Positions 7,704 to 16,200 of a stretch of DNA of 34,321 bases are shown piece after piece (position 1 is the first letter of the stretch; each line of letters opens with the position of its first letter). Position numbers and translations under genes: made by a program. Origin of the DNA: an uncultured Christensenellaceae bacterium (GTDB lineage: Bacteria > Bacillota > Clostridia > Christensenellales > Borkfalkiaceae); NCBI GenBank assembly GCA_910588685.1, contig CAJUPX010000022.1, positions 1 to 34,321 on the forward strand, read 5' to 3'. The notes below the pieces were generated by a model. It did not search any database, was not told the DNA's origin, and saw only the letters and a list, made by a program, of their open reading frames with translations.

Positions 7704-7734
7704 AAAAAATGCGGAAATTAATTCCGCATTTTTT
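7704..7734. terminator. Bidirectional terminator between rlmI-like gene and spoVAC
   Basis: AAAAAATGCGGAA (7704-7716) and TTCCGCATTTTTT (7722-7734) form a perfect 13-bp stem with a five-base loop. It has A and T runs on both sides, so it can work on either strand for the two convergent genes. Confidence 0.9.
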
Positions 7735-8182
7735 ATATAAATAGATAAATCAATCCTACAAGTACGCCGGAAAATACGCCGAATACTATTATTGCGCCGG
7801 CAACAGTGAACATCTTTGCCGCCATACCGTATATCCAGCCCTCTGTTTTAAATTCTATGGCAGGCGACGTTACGCTGTTTGCAAAGCCGGTAATTGGCAC
7901 AATAGAACCCGCGCCGGCATATCTTCCTATTCTGTCGTATACGCCGAGCCCCGTTAAAAGACACCCTAAAAAGATAAGAACAACCGACGTTGCGCCCGCA
8001 AGCTCGTCGCCGGTAAGCCCCATAAACTCGAACATATATCTGATAAACTGACCTACGCAGCATATCAATCCGCCGACCCCGAACGCCGCGGCACAGTTTT
8101 GAAGATGCTTTGACGGAGGGTCCTGGGTTTTTATATATTCCAGATAATTTTTATTGTAATTTTCAGCTGTTTTGCCTGTCAT
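7733..8182 (-). CDS. spoVAC: Stage V sporulation protein AC (SpoVAC), orphan copy
   Basis: The 149-residue membrane protein matches SpoVAC along its length: LKNC-like HLQNCAAAFGVGGLICCVGQ, then LLTGLGVYDRIGRYAGAGS, PITGFANSVTSPAIEFKTEG and a C-terminal membrane segment. In Bacillus, SpoVAC is part of the SpoVA channel in the spore inner membrane that moves calcium-dipicolinate. Normally spoVAD and spoVAE follow at once; here a terminator follows instead, so this copy stands alone in this window. The start is set by AAGGAGGG 11 bases upstream of ATG. It sits behind a 32-aa frame and an SDR gene on the same strand and may be co-transcribed with them. Forespore sigma-G control is known in Bacillus, but I see no clear sigma-G promoter here. 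Confidence 0.95.
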   Translation of the reverse strand: MTGKTAENYNKNYLEYIKTQDPPSKHLQNCAAAFGVGGLICCVGQFIRYMFEFMGLTGDELAGATSVVLIFLGCLLTGLGVYDRIGRYAGAGSIVPITGFANSVTSPAIEFKTEGWIYGMAAKMFTVAGAIIVFGVFSGVLVGLIYLFI

Positions 8183-8261
8183 TTTTCAGTCCGCCCTCCT
8201 TTACCGGCTTAATAAAACTTTCGCGCTCGTCGCGTCTGCTCAAATCAAAGTCCTTTTTCAT
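8163..8261 (-). CDS. Possible 32-residue ORF bridging the SDR gene and spoVAC
   Basis: The frame starts with an ATG that overlaps the SDR stop codon (ATGA) and ends 20 bases inside spoVAC in another frame. The product is short, highly charged and has no hydrophobic segment (starts MKKDFDLSRRDERESF). A GAGAGG lies about 11-15 bases upstream. The overlaps at both ends suggest translational coupling from the SDR gene to spoVAC, but no family is recognised and it may not encode a functional protein. Confidence 0.35.
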   Translation of the reverse strand: MKKDFDLSRRDERESFIKPVKEGGLKNDRQNS

Positions 8262-9061
8262 TGGTTATACATCCTCTCGTTCATTTTTAAAGTGAATTTT
8301 TGGGGCATAACGCGCGAGAAAAGCCTTATCGCCTTGTTTTTTACACCGCACACCTTAATAACGGGCGGATTAAAATCGGTTAAAACGCCGTATATTATTT
8401 CCGCAACGGCTTTGGGCGGCATACCGCCCTGTTCCATATTTGCAAGCGCGGCTACGGCTTTGTTTAAATCCTTGGAATAAACTCCGCTTTCTTCGTCGCC
8501 GTAGACCTTGCGTTTAAAAGTAAATCGGGTTGCCGTGCCGCCGGGAAGCACGCCCGTAACCTTGATATTGTAGTCTTTTAGCTCGGTATACGCAGCTCTG
8601 CAAAGCATTTCGAGCGCGGCTTTGGAAGCCGAATAAAAACTGTCGAAGCACACCGGCATATCTCCAGCGAGCGAACCGACGAGAACTATTCTTCCGCCGT
8701 CCGTTTTAAAATCGGGAATAACAGCGCGTATTGCCTGCAATGCACCGAAAAAATTGACATTGAACATATATCTGTAATCGCTTTCCTTGGCGTACTCTAT
8801 AGGCGCCGCCATAGAAAATCCCGCGCTGTATACAAGCGCTTTTACGTTGTAATTTTCGAGTATAGATTTGAGAGCCGCGCCGAACTGCTCAGTGTTAGTT
8901 ACGTCGGCAGTCATATTTATAACTTTTTCGCTTTTGCAAGCCGTTCTGGAAACGTTGACTACGTTCCAGCCGTTACCGAGTAGTTTTTTGCAGAGCGCGT
9001 AGCCTATGCCCGAGCTGCCGCCCACTACTATAGCCGTTTTTTTGGTTTTACTTCTATCCAT
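8258..9061 (-). CDS. SDR family NAD(P)-dependent oxidoreductase
   Basis: This is a classical short-chain dehydrogenase of 267 residues from the chosen start. The nucleotide-binding TAIVVGGSSGIG motif lies near the N terminus, SAGF is in place of NNAG, the catalytic Ser is in VGSLAG, and the YSASK box holds the catalytic Tyr and Lys, followed by PGG. The fold binds NAD(P) in a Rossmann domain; the substrate is unknown. The frame can be read 12 codons further from a TTG at 9097, but that stretch begins with a TATAAT -10 box and lies against the upstream terminator, so the ATG at 9061 is chosen. No Shine-Dalgarno precedes it. It overlaps the 32-aa frame leading into spoVAC, so a role in sporulation or spore germination is possible but unproven. 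Confidence 0.9.
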   Translation of the reverse strand: MDRSKTKKTAIVVGGSSGIGYALCKKLLGNGWNVVNVSRTACKSEKVINMTADVTNTEQFGAALKSILENYNVKALVYSAGFSMAAPIEYAKESDYRYMFNVNFFGALQAIRAVIPDFKTDGGRIVLVGSLAGDMPVCFDSFYSASKAALEMLCRAAYTELKDYNIKVTGVLPGGTATRFTFKRKVYGDEESGVYSKDLNKAVAALANMEQGGMPPKAVAEIIYGVLTDFNPPVIKVCGVKNKAIRLFSRVMPQKFTLKMNERMYNQ

Positions 9062-9088
9062 ATTTTTAGATTGCGTTATCGGCGGTAA

Positions 9089-9094
9089 ATTATA
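9089..9094 (-). promoter_or_regulatory. -10 box candidate for the SDR/spoVAC unit
   Basis: A perfect TATAAT lies just after the ZIP terminator and 27 bases before the SDR ATG. No -35 element is evident at 16-18 bases, so the promoter would need an activator or a different sigma factor. Confidence 0.35.
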
Positions 9095-9124
9095 CAAAAA
9101 AAAGAGCGGCCCTCAGGGAGCCGC
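9095..9124 (-). terminator. Terminator of the ZIP transporter gene
   Basis: On the minus strand GCGGC-TCC and GG-GCCGC form a short GC-rich hairpin (9106-9124), followed by CTCTTTTTTTT. It sits about 15 bases past the ZIP stop codon. Confidence 0.85.
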
Positions 9125-9139
9125 AAAAATATGTTTTGT

Positions 9140-9913
9140 TCAGCCGAACGCCACGTCCAGAAACATCATAAGCGCAAAGCCGAAAATGACGCCTATTGTC
9201 GCTTTGATTTTTCCCTGCGCAAAGCTTTCAGGTATTAGCTCCGAGCACACGACGGCAAGCATAGCTCCCGCCGAAAACGACATTGCCCAGGGTAAAATGC
9301 CTTTTATGGCCGTGACTGCAAGCGCGCCTATCACGCCCGCAAAAATTTCAACAAGACCGGAGAGCTGACCTATACAAAAGGCTTTTTTACGGCTCATACC
9401 ATTGGCGCGCAGAGGAAACGCCACGCACATTCCTTCGGGAAAATTCTGTATACCTATTCCTACGGCAAGCATAACGGCGGCTATCGCCTCCATTGTCTGC
9501 CCAGCGCCAAGCGCGCCGAACGCAACGCCGACAGCCAGACCCTCCGGTATATTGTGCATAGTAACCGCAACGCACATAACCGCGCAGCCGCGTTTTTTAT
9601 CGTTGCCTTTGAATATATGCAGCTTGTTTGTTAAAATATCGGTTACAATAATTAGAGCGCCGCCGAGAATAAAACCGGCGGTTAAAATGAGATAAGGCAG
9701 CTCTTCCGCCATTTCCATTGCGGGCATAAGAAGCGAAAAAAACGTTGACGCAAGCATAATCCCCGCAGCAGAGCTCATCATAAACGAAAAAGCAGACTGA
9801 TTTACGTTTTTATATATGAAAACGAGCGCGGCGCCAAGCGCAGTCAGCGCCCACGTAAAAGTGGTTGCAAGCAGCGCCATTTGCCAACCCGTTAAGTTAT
9901 TCATCCATTCCAA
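9140..9913 (-). CDS. ZIP family divalent metal transporter
   Basis: The 257-residue protein has about eight hydrophobic segments and the two ZIP signature helices: HNIPEGLAVGVAFG (helix 4) and IQNFPEGMCVAFPL (helix 5), whose His, Asn, Pro, Glu residues line the metal site. It also has a His-poor but charged loop (FKGNDKKRG) between helices 3 and 4. ZIP proteins usually bring Zn2+ or other divalent metals into the cytoplasm. Start choice: the first codon is TTG at 9913, with GGAG seven bases upstream. The next ATG (9904) would be 16 bases from that site, too far, so TTG is preferred. It is transcribed alone between two terminators. Confidence 0.93.
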   Translation of the reverse strand: MEWMNNLTGWQMALLATTFTWALTALGAALVFIYKNVNQSAFSFMMSSAAGIMLASTFFSLLMPAMEMAEELPYLILTAGFILGGALIIVTDILTNKLHIFKGNDKKRGCAVMCVAVTMHNIPEGLAVGVAFGALGAGQTMEAIAAVMLAVGIGIQNFPEGMCVAFPLRANGMSRKKAFCIGQLSGLVEIFAGVIGALAVTAIKGILPWAMSFSAGAMLAVVCSELIPESFAQGKIKATIGVIFGFALMMFLDVAFG

Positions 9914-9949
9914 TGTTTTTCTCCGAGTAAATTATCTATAACAGTATGT

Positions 9950-9968
9950 GTAGTAAACTACTATTATA
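9950..9968 (-). promoter_or_regulatory. ZIP gene -10 box with adjoining inverted repeat
   Basis: TATAAT (9963-9968, minus strand) is followed after one base by GTAGTTTACTAC, an inverted repeat with five-base arms (9950-9961) that would cover the start of transcription. This is where a metal-responsive repressor could sit. It does not match the Zur, MntR or Fur boxes I know, and no -35 is visible. Confidence 0.4.
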
Positions 9969-9981
9969 GTATGAAAAATTG

Positions 9982-10015
9982 AAGCCCGGCGTGAAATGAT
10001 ATACACGCCGGGCTT
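9982..10015 (-). terminator. Terminator of the thyA-dfrA unit
   Basis: A perfect 12-bp stem (AAGCCCGGCGTG, 9982-9993, with 10004-10015) encloses a ten-base loop immediately after the DHFR stop. On the minus strand it is followed by CAATTTTT. Confidence 0.85.
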
Positions 10016-10020
10016 TTAAT

Positions 10021-10521
10021 TCAATATTTTAAAACGGAGTTGTTTTTATATGTTGTAAATTTTATATCGTAGCCGTTTGTCTGTTCGGTAGGGCTCTCGT
10101 AAATAAGCTTAAAATTTTTATTCAAATCAAGATTTTCAAAATAAGCGTCCGCGCCTCCCACTGCGTCAACCTTTGTGACGAGCACCTCGTCGCAGTAAGG
10201 AAGAAGCGTCTTATACATCATCATTCCGCCTATAACAAAAACTTTTTCGGGCGGATATTTTTTAATTTCCGCAAAAAGCTCCTCGACCGACTGCACGACA
10301 ATACAGTCGCCGCGCTTTTCGCCGCCGGGATGCAGCACTATATTCACCCTGTCTTTAAGCGGATTGCCGCCGGGGAACGATTTAAGAGTATTGCTACCCA
10401 TTACGACTACGTTGCCCGTAGTGGTATTTTTGAAAAATTTCATATCCGCGGGTATTTTAAACATCAAACCGTTGTTTTTGCCTATGCCCCACTCCCTGTC
10501 GGCGTGTAAAATTGCTTTCAT
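10021..10521 (-). CDS. dfrA: Dihydrofolate reductase
   Basis: The 166-residue enzyme reduces dihydrofolate to tetrahydrofolate with NADPH. Family marks seen are the N-terminal ILHADREWGIGKNNGLMFKIPADMKFF region with the Met20-loop equivalent and the folate-binding acidic residue (Asp in PADM), VVVMGSNTLKSFPGG (NADPH phosphate loop) and VFVIGGMMMY (second NADP motif). The symbol folA is equally suitable. It follows thyA by eight bases with AAAGGAAATT before the ATG, so the two form one operon. Thymidylate synthase oxidises the folate that this enzyme restores. It looks like a chromosomal housekeeping DHFR. Confidence 0.96.
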   Translation of the reverse strand: MKAILHADREWGIGKNNGLMFKIPADMKFFKNTTTGNVVVMGSNTLKSFPGGNPLKDRVNIVLHPGGEKRGDCIVVQSVEELFAEIKKYPPEKVFVIGGMMMYKTLLPYCDEVLVTKVDAVGGADAYFENLDLNKNFKLIYESPTEQTNGYDIKFTTYKNNSVLKY

Positions 10522-10529
10522 AATTTCCT

Positions 10530-11360
10530 TTATTCCGCTACGGGTATAACGTATTTCTTTTCGTTGAATTTATAGTCTGCAAGCTTAAAGCTTTCAACTT
10601 TAAAGTCGTAGAAGTTTTTAATACCCGTATCCACTTCTAATTTAGGCGCGGTAAGACGCGGCATTTTAATAATTTCCTCTACAATAGGCACGTGCCTGTC
10701 ATATATATGCGCGTCTGCTATCACGTGTATAAGCTCGCCAGCTTTAAGCCCCGAAACCTGCGCAAACATTATAAGCAGAATTGCGTACTGCACTACGTTC
10801 CAGTTGTTGGCGGTAAGCATATCGTTTGAACGCTGGTTGAGTATGCCGTTTAAGGTGTCGCCCGATACATTAAAAGTCATTGAATAAGCGCAAGGATACA
10901 GATGCATTTCGTTGAGATCGGCAAAATTATATATATTGGTCATAATTCTGCGGCTCGCGGGGTTGTGCTTTAAATCGTACAAAACCCTGTCTACCTGGTC
11001 AAACTCGCCCTCTTTGTATTTATGTTTTATGCCGAGCTGATAGCCGTACGCTTTGCCTATAGAACCGCTTTTATCCGCCCACTGGTCCCAGATATGCGAG
11101 TTGAGCTCGTTTACGTTGTTGCTCTTTTTTTGCCAAATCCATAAAAGCTCGTCTATACACGACTTAAACGCCGTGCGGCGGATTGTGAGTATAGGAAACT
11201 CCTCCTGCAAATTATAACGGTTAACTATACCGAATTTTTTTACGGTGTGTGCGGGGGTGCCGTCGCTCCACCTCGGACGCACTTCAAGATTTGTATCCCA
11301 AATACCGTTTTTGAGAATATCCTGCATATTTGAAATAAAAATATCGTCCGCCCTGCTCAT
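10530..11360 (-). CDS. thyA: Thymidylate synthase (ThyA)
   Basis: The 276-residue enzyme methylates dUMP to dTMP with methylene-tetrahydrofolate. The nucleophilic Cys is in LYPCAYSMTF (Cys followed by Ala rather than the His of E. coli, as in some Firmicutes ThyA). The dUMP-contact segment is LNQRSNDML with NWNVVQYA, and ADAHIYDRHV carries the His-x-Tyr pair. The start ATG has GAGGA upstream. The gene lies between a tRNA-Pro, 57 bases away with no clear promoter between them, and dfrA. Confidence 0.96.
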   Translation of the reverse strand: MSRADDIFISNMQDILKNGIWDTNLEVRPRWSDGTPAHTVKKFGIVNRYNLQEEFPILTIRRTAFKSCIDELLWIWQKKSNNVNELNSHIWDQWADKSGSIGKAYGYQLGIKHKYKEGEFDQVDRVLYDLKHNPASRRIMTNIYNFADLNEMHLYPCAYSMTFNVSGDTLNGILNQRSNDMLTANNWNVVQYAILLIMFAQVSGLKAGELIHVIADAHIYDRHVPIVEEIIKMPRLTAPKLEVDTGIKNFYDFKVESFKLADYKFNEKKYVIPVAE

Positions 11361-11386
11361 TTTTTCCTCTTTTTATGTTTTAATAT

Positions 11387-11413
11387 ACTACCGAGGATAA
11401 AATCCTCGGTAGT
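11387..11413 (-). other. Stem-loop between tRNA-Pro and thyA
   Basis: A perfect 11-bp stem (ACTACCGAGGA with TCCTCGGTAGT) encloses a five-base loop, starting three bases past the tRNA CCA end. There is no T-run on either strand, so it is not a standard terminator. It could be a weak terminator or an RNA processing element. Confidence 0.6.
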
Positions 11414-11416
11414 AAG

Positions 11417-11492
11417 TGGTTGAGGCGACGGGATTTGAACCCACGACCTTATGGTCCCGAACCATACGCGCTACCAACTGCGCTACGCCTCA
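11417..11492 (-). tRNA. tRNA-Pro (anticodon CGG), CCA encoded
   Basis: Read on the minus strand, acceptor TGAGGCG pairs with CGCCTCA. The D arm contains AGTTGGTAG, the anticodon stem TATGG/CCATA holds loop TTCGGGA with CGG, and the T loop is TTCAAAT. The discriminator A is followed by an encoded CCA. It reads proline codon CCG. Confidence 0.97.
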
Positions 11493-11502
11493 TTGCGCTA
11501 CT

Positions 11503-11531
11503 ATTATATATTTATTTTTAAAAACCGTCAA
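11503..11531 (-). promoter_or_regulatory. sigma-A promoter of tRNA-Pro
   Basis: TTGACG (11526-11531) and TATAAT (11503-11508) are separated by 17 bases on the minus strand, directly before the tRNA 5' end. Confidence 0.85.
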
Positions 11532-11561
11532 ACGATTTTCATTAGTTGACAAAATAAATTT

Positions 11562-11584
11562 AAACGGCGGGTACCCCGCCGTTT
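11562..11584 (-). terminator. Terminator of the giant surface-protein operon
   Basis: AAACGGCGGG and CCCGCCGTTT form a perfect ten-bp stem with a three-base loop, 13 bases past the stop of the 558-aa gene. The minus-strand flank reads AAATTTATTTTG. Confidence 0.75.
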
Positions 11585-11596
11585 ATTAATTAAATT

Positions 11597-13273
11597 TTAC
11601 TTATTGCCGTCGGTTGCCGTTTCTTCCTGCGCAGAGGTTGCCGAAACTTCGTTTTGCGCTGCGTCAAGCTTTTTAGCAGCCGTCTTTTTAGTACTCTTTG
11701 CACCGGAGGATTTACCTGCGGAACGCTTGGCAGGCTGTTTTGCCGGCGTTTCTTCAACAGTTACCTGCGTAGTCTTTACCTTGATATGACCGCCGCGTAT
11801 AAGATTTTCGGTTGAACGGTACGTAGGGCGGAAGTTAACGGGTTTGTAATCCTCGTTTATCTTTATGCCCTTTTCGGAAAGCACAATGTCGATAAGCTCT
11901 TTGGCGTATTTTGTACCTCTGTCGCTCCTTATACGGAACATAGTAGGCATTTTCGCCTTGCGGACCTGCTGCGTACGGTCTTCCACCCTGTACTTAGTTC
12001 CCTCGAACTTTGACGCGGGGACGGCAAGGAACAGACAGAGGGTTTTCCCCCGGATGGCAAACGTTGCAACACAGTCGCGCTTTGTAATATAGAAGGCTTC
12101 GCGCTTCCACGTTATGCCGTTGAACACGCCGCGATAGGCAACGATATGGTTTTTGATTTCTGAATAACGCGCTTTGAGCTCGTCGTCAGCCTGTATAAGA
12201 CGCGCCGTGTAACTGCGATTGTAACGTTTTAACTCTTCAACGCTTACACCGCTTTCAAGCTCATCCTCGTCAATTTCCTCTTCCTCGGGCTCTGGCTGCT
12301 CGTAAGGAATGCTGTCGGGCACCTCGCCTAAGACCGTAATCTGGAGCTTGTTCTCCACAAACAACTCTTCACGCGGTTTTTCCGCCAAATCAAAGGTAAG
12401 CTGTTCGGGCTGAGCCAACGGCATCAAATTATTGTCTTCGGCAAGCTGAACAAGCAGATATTTTGAATAATCAAGCCTGCGCTGCGAAGTAAGCTTCATA
12501 AACATAGGGGTCTTTTCAAATCTGCGGCTGTCGGACTTATCTATACCGCGGAATTTGGTTTCTTCGTAGTCCGCAGGGTTAAGCGCGAACGCAACGCACA
12601 GCGTTTTGCCCCTGAAAACTATAAGCATAAGCGTTTTACGCCCTTTATAAACGCGCAGCTGTTTGTAGCTCGCCTTTACTTTTAAGCCCTGGTACATTGC
12701 TATTTCGTTCATCAGTGCAACATAGCGTTCTTTTACCTCGTCGGACGATAAACGCAGCTTTGCGTCAAAGCCTAAGTTGTAGCGCACGTAATAGCGTTTG
12801 CCATTAAATTCGGCTCCCGCAAAGCCGAGTTTTTGCCTTGCTTCCGCCGAGGTTTTTGACACGTACAGAATTTCCGCGGCAAACGTTTCGTCAACCTCTT
12901 CCTGTGTAACGACGTCAAAGTTTTGCGGTTCGGCGTAAGACGCCGCAATTTCACCGTCGTCCCTGTCGTCCTCGTCTTCCTCGTCAACGAGCAGCATTTC
13001 GTCTGCTTCTTCCTCTTCTTCGTCCTCTTCCGCCTCAACTCCGGCGCTTACAAAAACGCCTTCGCGCAGAAGGTTGAGCTGCTGCATTAATTCGTCGCGC
13101 TTATTCTGTAACCTGTGAGTGCAGAGCTTGTGCACGCTGCGTTTGCGCAGGAATAAGAACAACCATACGTTGCCTGCGACAAGCGCTATAAGCAGCACGC
13201 CTAGCAATATAACTATCGTCAGCTGCAAGGGGGATAACTGTTGTACAAATAAAAGCGAATTAATTAGTTTCAT
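11597..13273 (-). CDS. Membrane-anchored protein with a duplicated domain of unknown function
   Basis: Not a named family to me. Residues 16-42 form one strong membrane helix followed by RKRSVHK, so the rest should be cytoplasmic. Residues about 80-110 are almost all Asp/Glu. Two related domains follow, at about 169-283 and 356-470. Both begin with an S/ADDE.K.RY helix and share RGKTLC, a hydrophobic strand ending in Pro-Ala, then TK[FY]R.[IE]D and, near the end, [KR][LI].S.R...Y[SA]K. The tail (about 490-550) is rich in Lys, Ala, Ser and Thr and very basic. I recall similar RGKTLC domains in other clostridial hypothetical proteins, without known function. Its ATG overlaps the stop of the giant gene by one base (TAATG), so the two are translationally coupled. 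It may anchor or sense the giant protein from inside. Confidence 0.85.
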   Translation of the reverse strand: MKLINSLLFVQQLSPLQLTIVILLGVLLIALVAGNVWLFLFLRKRSVHKLCTHRLQNKRDELMQQLNLLREGVFVSAGVEAEEDEEEEEADEMLLVDEEDEDDRDDGEIAASYAEPQNFDVVTQEEVDETFAAEILYVSKTSAEARQKLGFAGAEFNGKRYYVRYNLGFDAKLRLSSDEVKERYVALMNEIAMYQGLKVKASYKQLRVYKGRKTLMLIVFRGKTLCVAFALNPADYEETKFRGIDKSDSRRFEKTPMFMKLTSQRRLDYSKYLLVQLAEDNNLMPLAQPEQLTFDLAEKPREELFVENKLQITVLGEVPDSIPYEQPEPEEEEIDEDELESGVSVEELKRYNRSYTARLIQADDELKARYSEIKNHIVAYRGVFNGITWKREAFYITKRDCVATFAIRGKTLCLFLAVPASKFEGTKYRVEDRTQQVRKAKMPTMFRIRSDRGTKYAKELIDIVLSEKGIKINEDYKPVNFRPTYRSTENLIRGGHIKVKTTQVTVEETPAKQPAKRSAGKSSGAKSTKKTAAKKLDAAQNEVSATSAQEETATDGNK

Positions 13274-16200
13274 TATTCGTTACCCCTCTCTTCAACAGCG
13301 TTTGCTTTTTTAGCGTTGTTTTCTTCCAGCGACCTCTTATCTATGTCGCGGTCGATTAAACGCTTTCTCCGGCGGTCGAGCAACAGCTGTACGCCCGCTG
13401 CCAGAACGGCAACTCCGCACACGCCCGAAAGCGAAGACACCACTATTTTGAATACGGTATTGATACCCGTAACCGTCCACTCAAACGTAATATCTTCTAC
13501 ACCGCCGTCCGCCCAGACGTAATTTGCCTTGTCTTTAAGACCAACGGTTACGGTAAATTCGCCGCCGTATGCGGTTTGATTACCCTCTATGGTCATAATT
13601 TCTTCATCGAATCCCTCGGGAAGATAGGTAAGCGTGCGTCCGTTTACGATAAACCTGTCGGTGTTAGCCGTAGGCTTTGCAACCGCTTTGGGCGCAACAA
13701 TCCAACTCAGTACTATTTCGTTCTCGTCATTGCCGCTCCAACGGTAATTGTGCGTATTTGCTATTGAAATTTTAACCGTATAAGTGCCGGCGTCAACCGC
13801 AATCAGCGTTACCTTGCCTCCGCTTACGTTGGATTTACCGTTATAATCGAGGTTCATAAGAGCCATATCAAAGCCGAGCACGGCAGACAGAAGCTCTCCG
13901 CCCGTGTAAACGTCGTTTTTACCCTCTCCCTCTTTAATCTCTGCAAGTGAAGGCACCGCAAGCGATTTTTTAGTGATTGTAAACATTACGGGCGCGCTCT
14001 CGAACGCGTTGTAGTTCTCTGTTGCCATAACGGTTGCGCGCACGTAATACTCGCCGACATCGCCCGTTGCAGGCGCGCCCGAATAATATACGCCGTCCAC
14101 CGTATCGCAATAGGTAAACACTATAAGCTCCTGACCGAATTTAACCGAAGCCGATGGAGAGTTAGTCTTTGAGTTGTACTCGCCGTATACCCAACCCGTG
14201 ATATTTATATCACCCGTAAGCAGATTATCCGCCTTGTCAATTGTGAAAGTCAGCTCTCTTTCCGCTACTTCAACCGAAAGCCATTTATAGTTGTCAGAAT
14301 CGTTTAAACGAAGAGTTATATAATGCGTCCCCGCATTGATAAAGTCAACGTGAGCCAGCTCTTCGTAAATGCCGTCGCCGTAAGCGGTTACGAACGCCGA
14401 ATTGTTTATTACAGGCGTTTTTACATTGCCGTCGTAAGTTTGGTTTGCAACGGTTATCAATGAACCGTCAACCTCTTTTTTGCTTATTACAAACTGCGTG
14501 AAAGGTTCGCCGACAACTATAAAGTTATTATTACCGGACCCCTTGACGGTTGCAACGTACGTACCTGCAAGAGTAGGCATTTCAACGCCGTTAAATACTG
14601 TGCCGTCGTTTGCCGTTCCGCTGTAAACCACTGTGATGTTCAGCTTACCGGTAACGAAGTCCGTTATATCGGCCTGCTGCTCATCAAGCACTTTAGAATA
14701 CGTGACGCCTGCGATATTTTCTCCGTATACGCCGCCTCCCTGAACCATTTCAACGGTTATAAGGCGCTCGGTTATAGTGTACGTGCCGGGATTTATAGTT
14801 GCATTGTAGTTGGAGTTGTTATAGGTTGCGTTAATTATGTAACCGCCCTTTACGCTTGACTGCGTTGCCGTGGTGGTAAACGTAAGATTCAGGCTGTCGC
14901 CCTCTACAAGCCCGTTAAGACTGCCGTACGTTACCGACACGTCGCTTACGTCCACCGGGCAGCCGTATTGAGAGGTTTTATTGCCGATATTTACTACAAT
15001 ACTGCGCCTGTTTACAACAAACTCGCCCGTTCCGCTTACAATTTTATAATTATCCGATTCGAGTCCGGTTACATTTCCGTCATTGTCGGAAACAAGTACG
15101 AATGCGTACGTCTTAGCCTGGAATACGGCAGGCGAACCTACAACCTCGTACGTAACGCCCGTAACCGTTCTGATAACCTCGTTAGGGTCGTCGCCGCGAA
15201 CAAGTCCCGCCGTTACAGTATAATCAAACGCAGGGTCGTTATTTACGAACTTGCTGCCGTAAATCATACTGCCGTGCGGCGTTACAGTTAAAGTTGCTTT
15301 TGTAACCTTAAACGATATTATTTTAACATCGCCGTTATAGTTGTTGTTTTCGTTGACGGAAGCCTTAATCCAGTAATCACCGACGTTGAATTTATTGAAA
15401 TTAGAAACCCAGCCGCTGTCGTCTGCCGAGGGCTCTTGGTCGCCGGTTTTAATCATATAGCTGTAATATACCCTGCCGCCGTATGTTGCGGTAGCGTCAG
15501 GAACAAATACCTTTCCGTATTCAACCGTCCTCTGCTCTTCGGTGTTGTTCCAGGTGACAACGTTGTTGTCGGCTTTATCTACCACCCATTCTACGGTAGG
15601 GGCGTTTGTTCCCCATTGATAATTTGCACCGTCCATTATAGCAAACGTTACGGTGTAAGTACCCGCGTCAACCGCATAAAGCATTGCGCCGTTGCCCGTA
15701 GACGCGTAATTTGTGCCGTTGTAGCCGCTGATACGCAAAACCGTGGGGTCGAACTCAACGGCGGAATTCAGCTGCGCTCCGCCGAACACGCCGTTATTTC
15801 CCTCAACGGTAATTACAGGTGTGGCTACGGTTGCTTTAAGAATTGTAAACGAGATAAACTGCTCGTCGCCGCCTACGCCCTGGTATGAGGGATAATAAGC
15901 TCTTACCGCGTAATTACCCGCCGCTTCGGGGAGGCTTGCCGTATAAGACAGTTTCTGGAAACCTGCGGTATCCGTGGGAATCTGCCCGGTTATAAGCGCA
16001 TAGGTAATCTGCACGCCGTCTTTATTGCCGTTGGATACGTTAAAACCAACCGCGTTGGTTTCGGCGCTGTACTGCTTGTATGTCCATCCGGTAATGCTCA
16101 AATCGGTAATGTAAACTTTATTTGTAGTTACGTTGAATATGATTGTTACTTCGGTTACGCTGTCGCTGTCGTTCCAGCGGTAATTTGCCGTTGCCGCGGC

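Noticed and set aside
8163..8182. Frameshift joining the 32-aa frame to spoVAC
   Set aside because: spoVAC has its own AAGGAGGG and a normal full-length N terminus. No slippery sequence is seen in the overlap.
9062..9097. Longer SDR start at a TTG
   Set aside because: The extension is made of a TATAAT box and leader. SDR proteins usually begin shortly before the TGxxxGIG-type motif, as they do from the ATG at 9061.
9956..9975. CATACTA before the ZIP gene as a sigma-G promoter
   Set aside because: It overlaps TATAAT and there is no matching sigma-G -35 at the right spacing.
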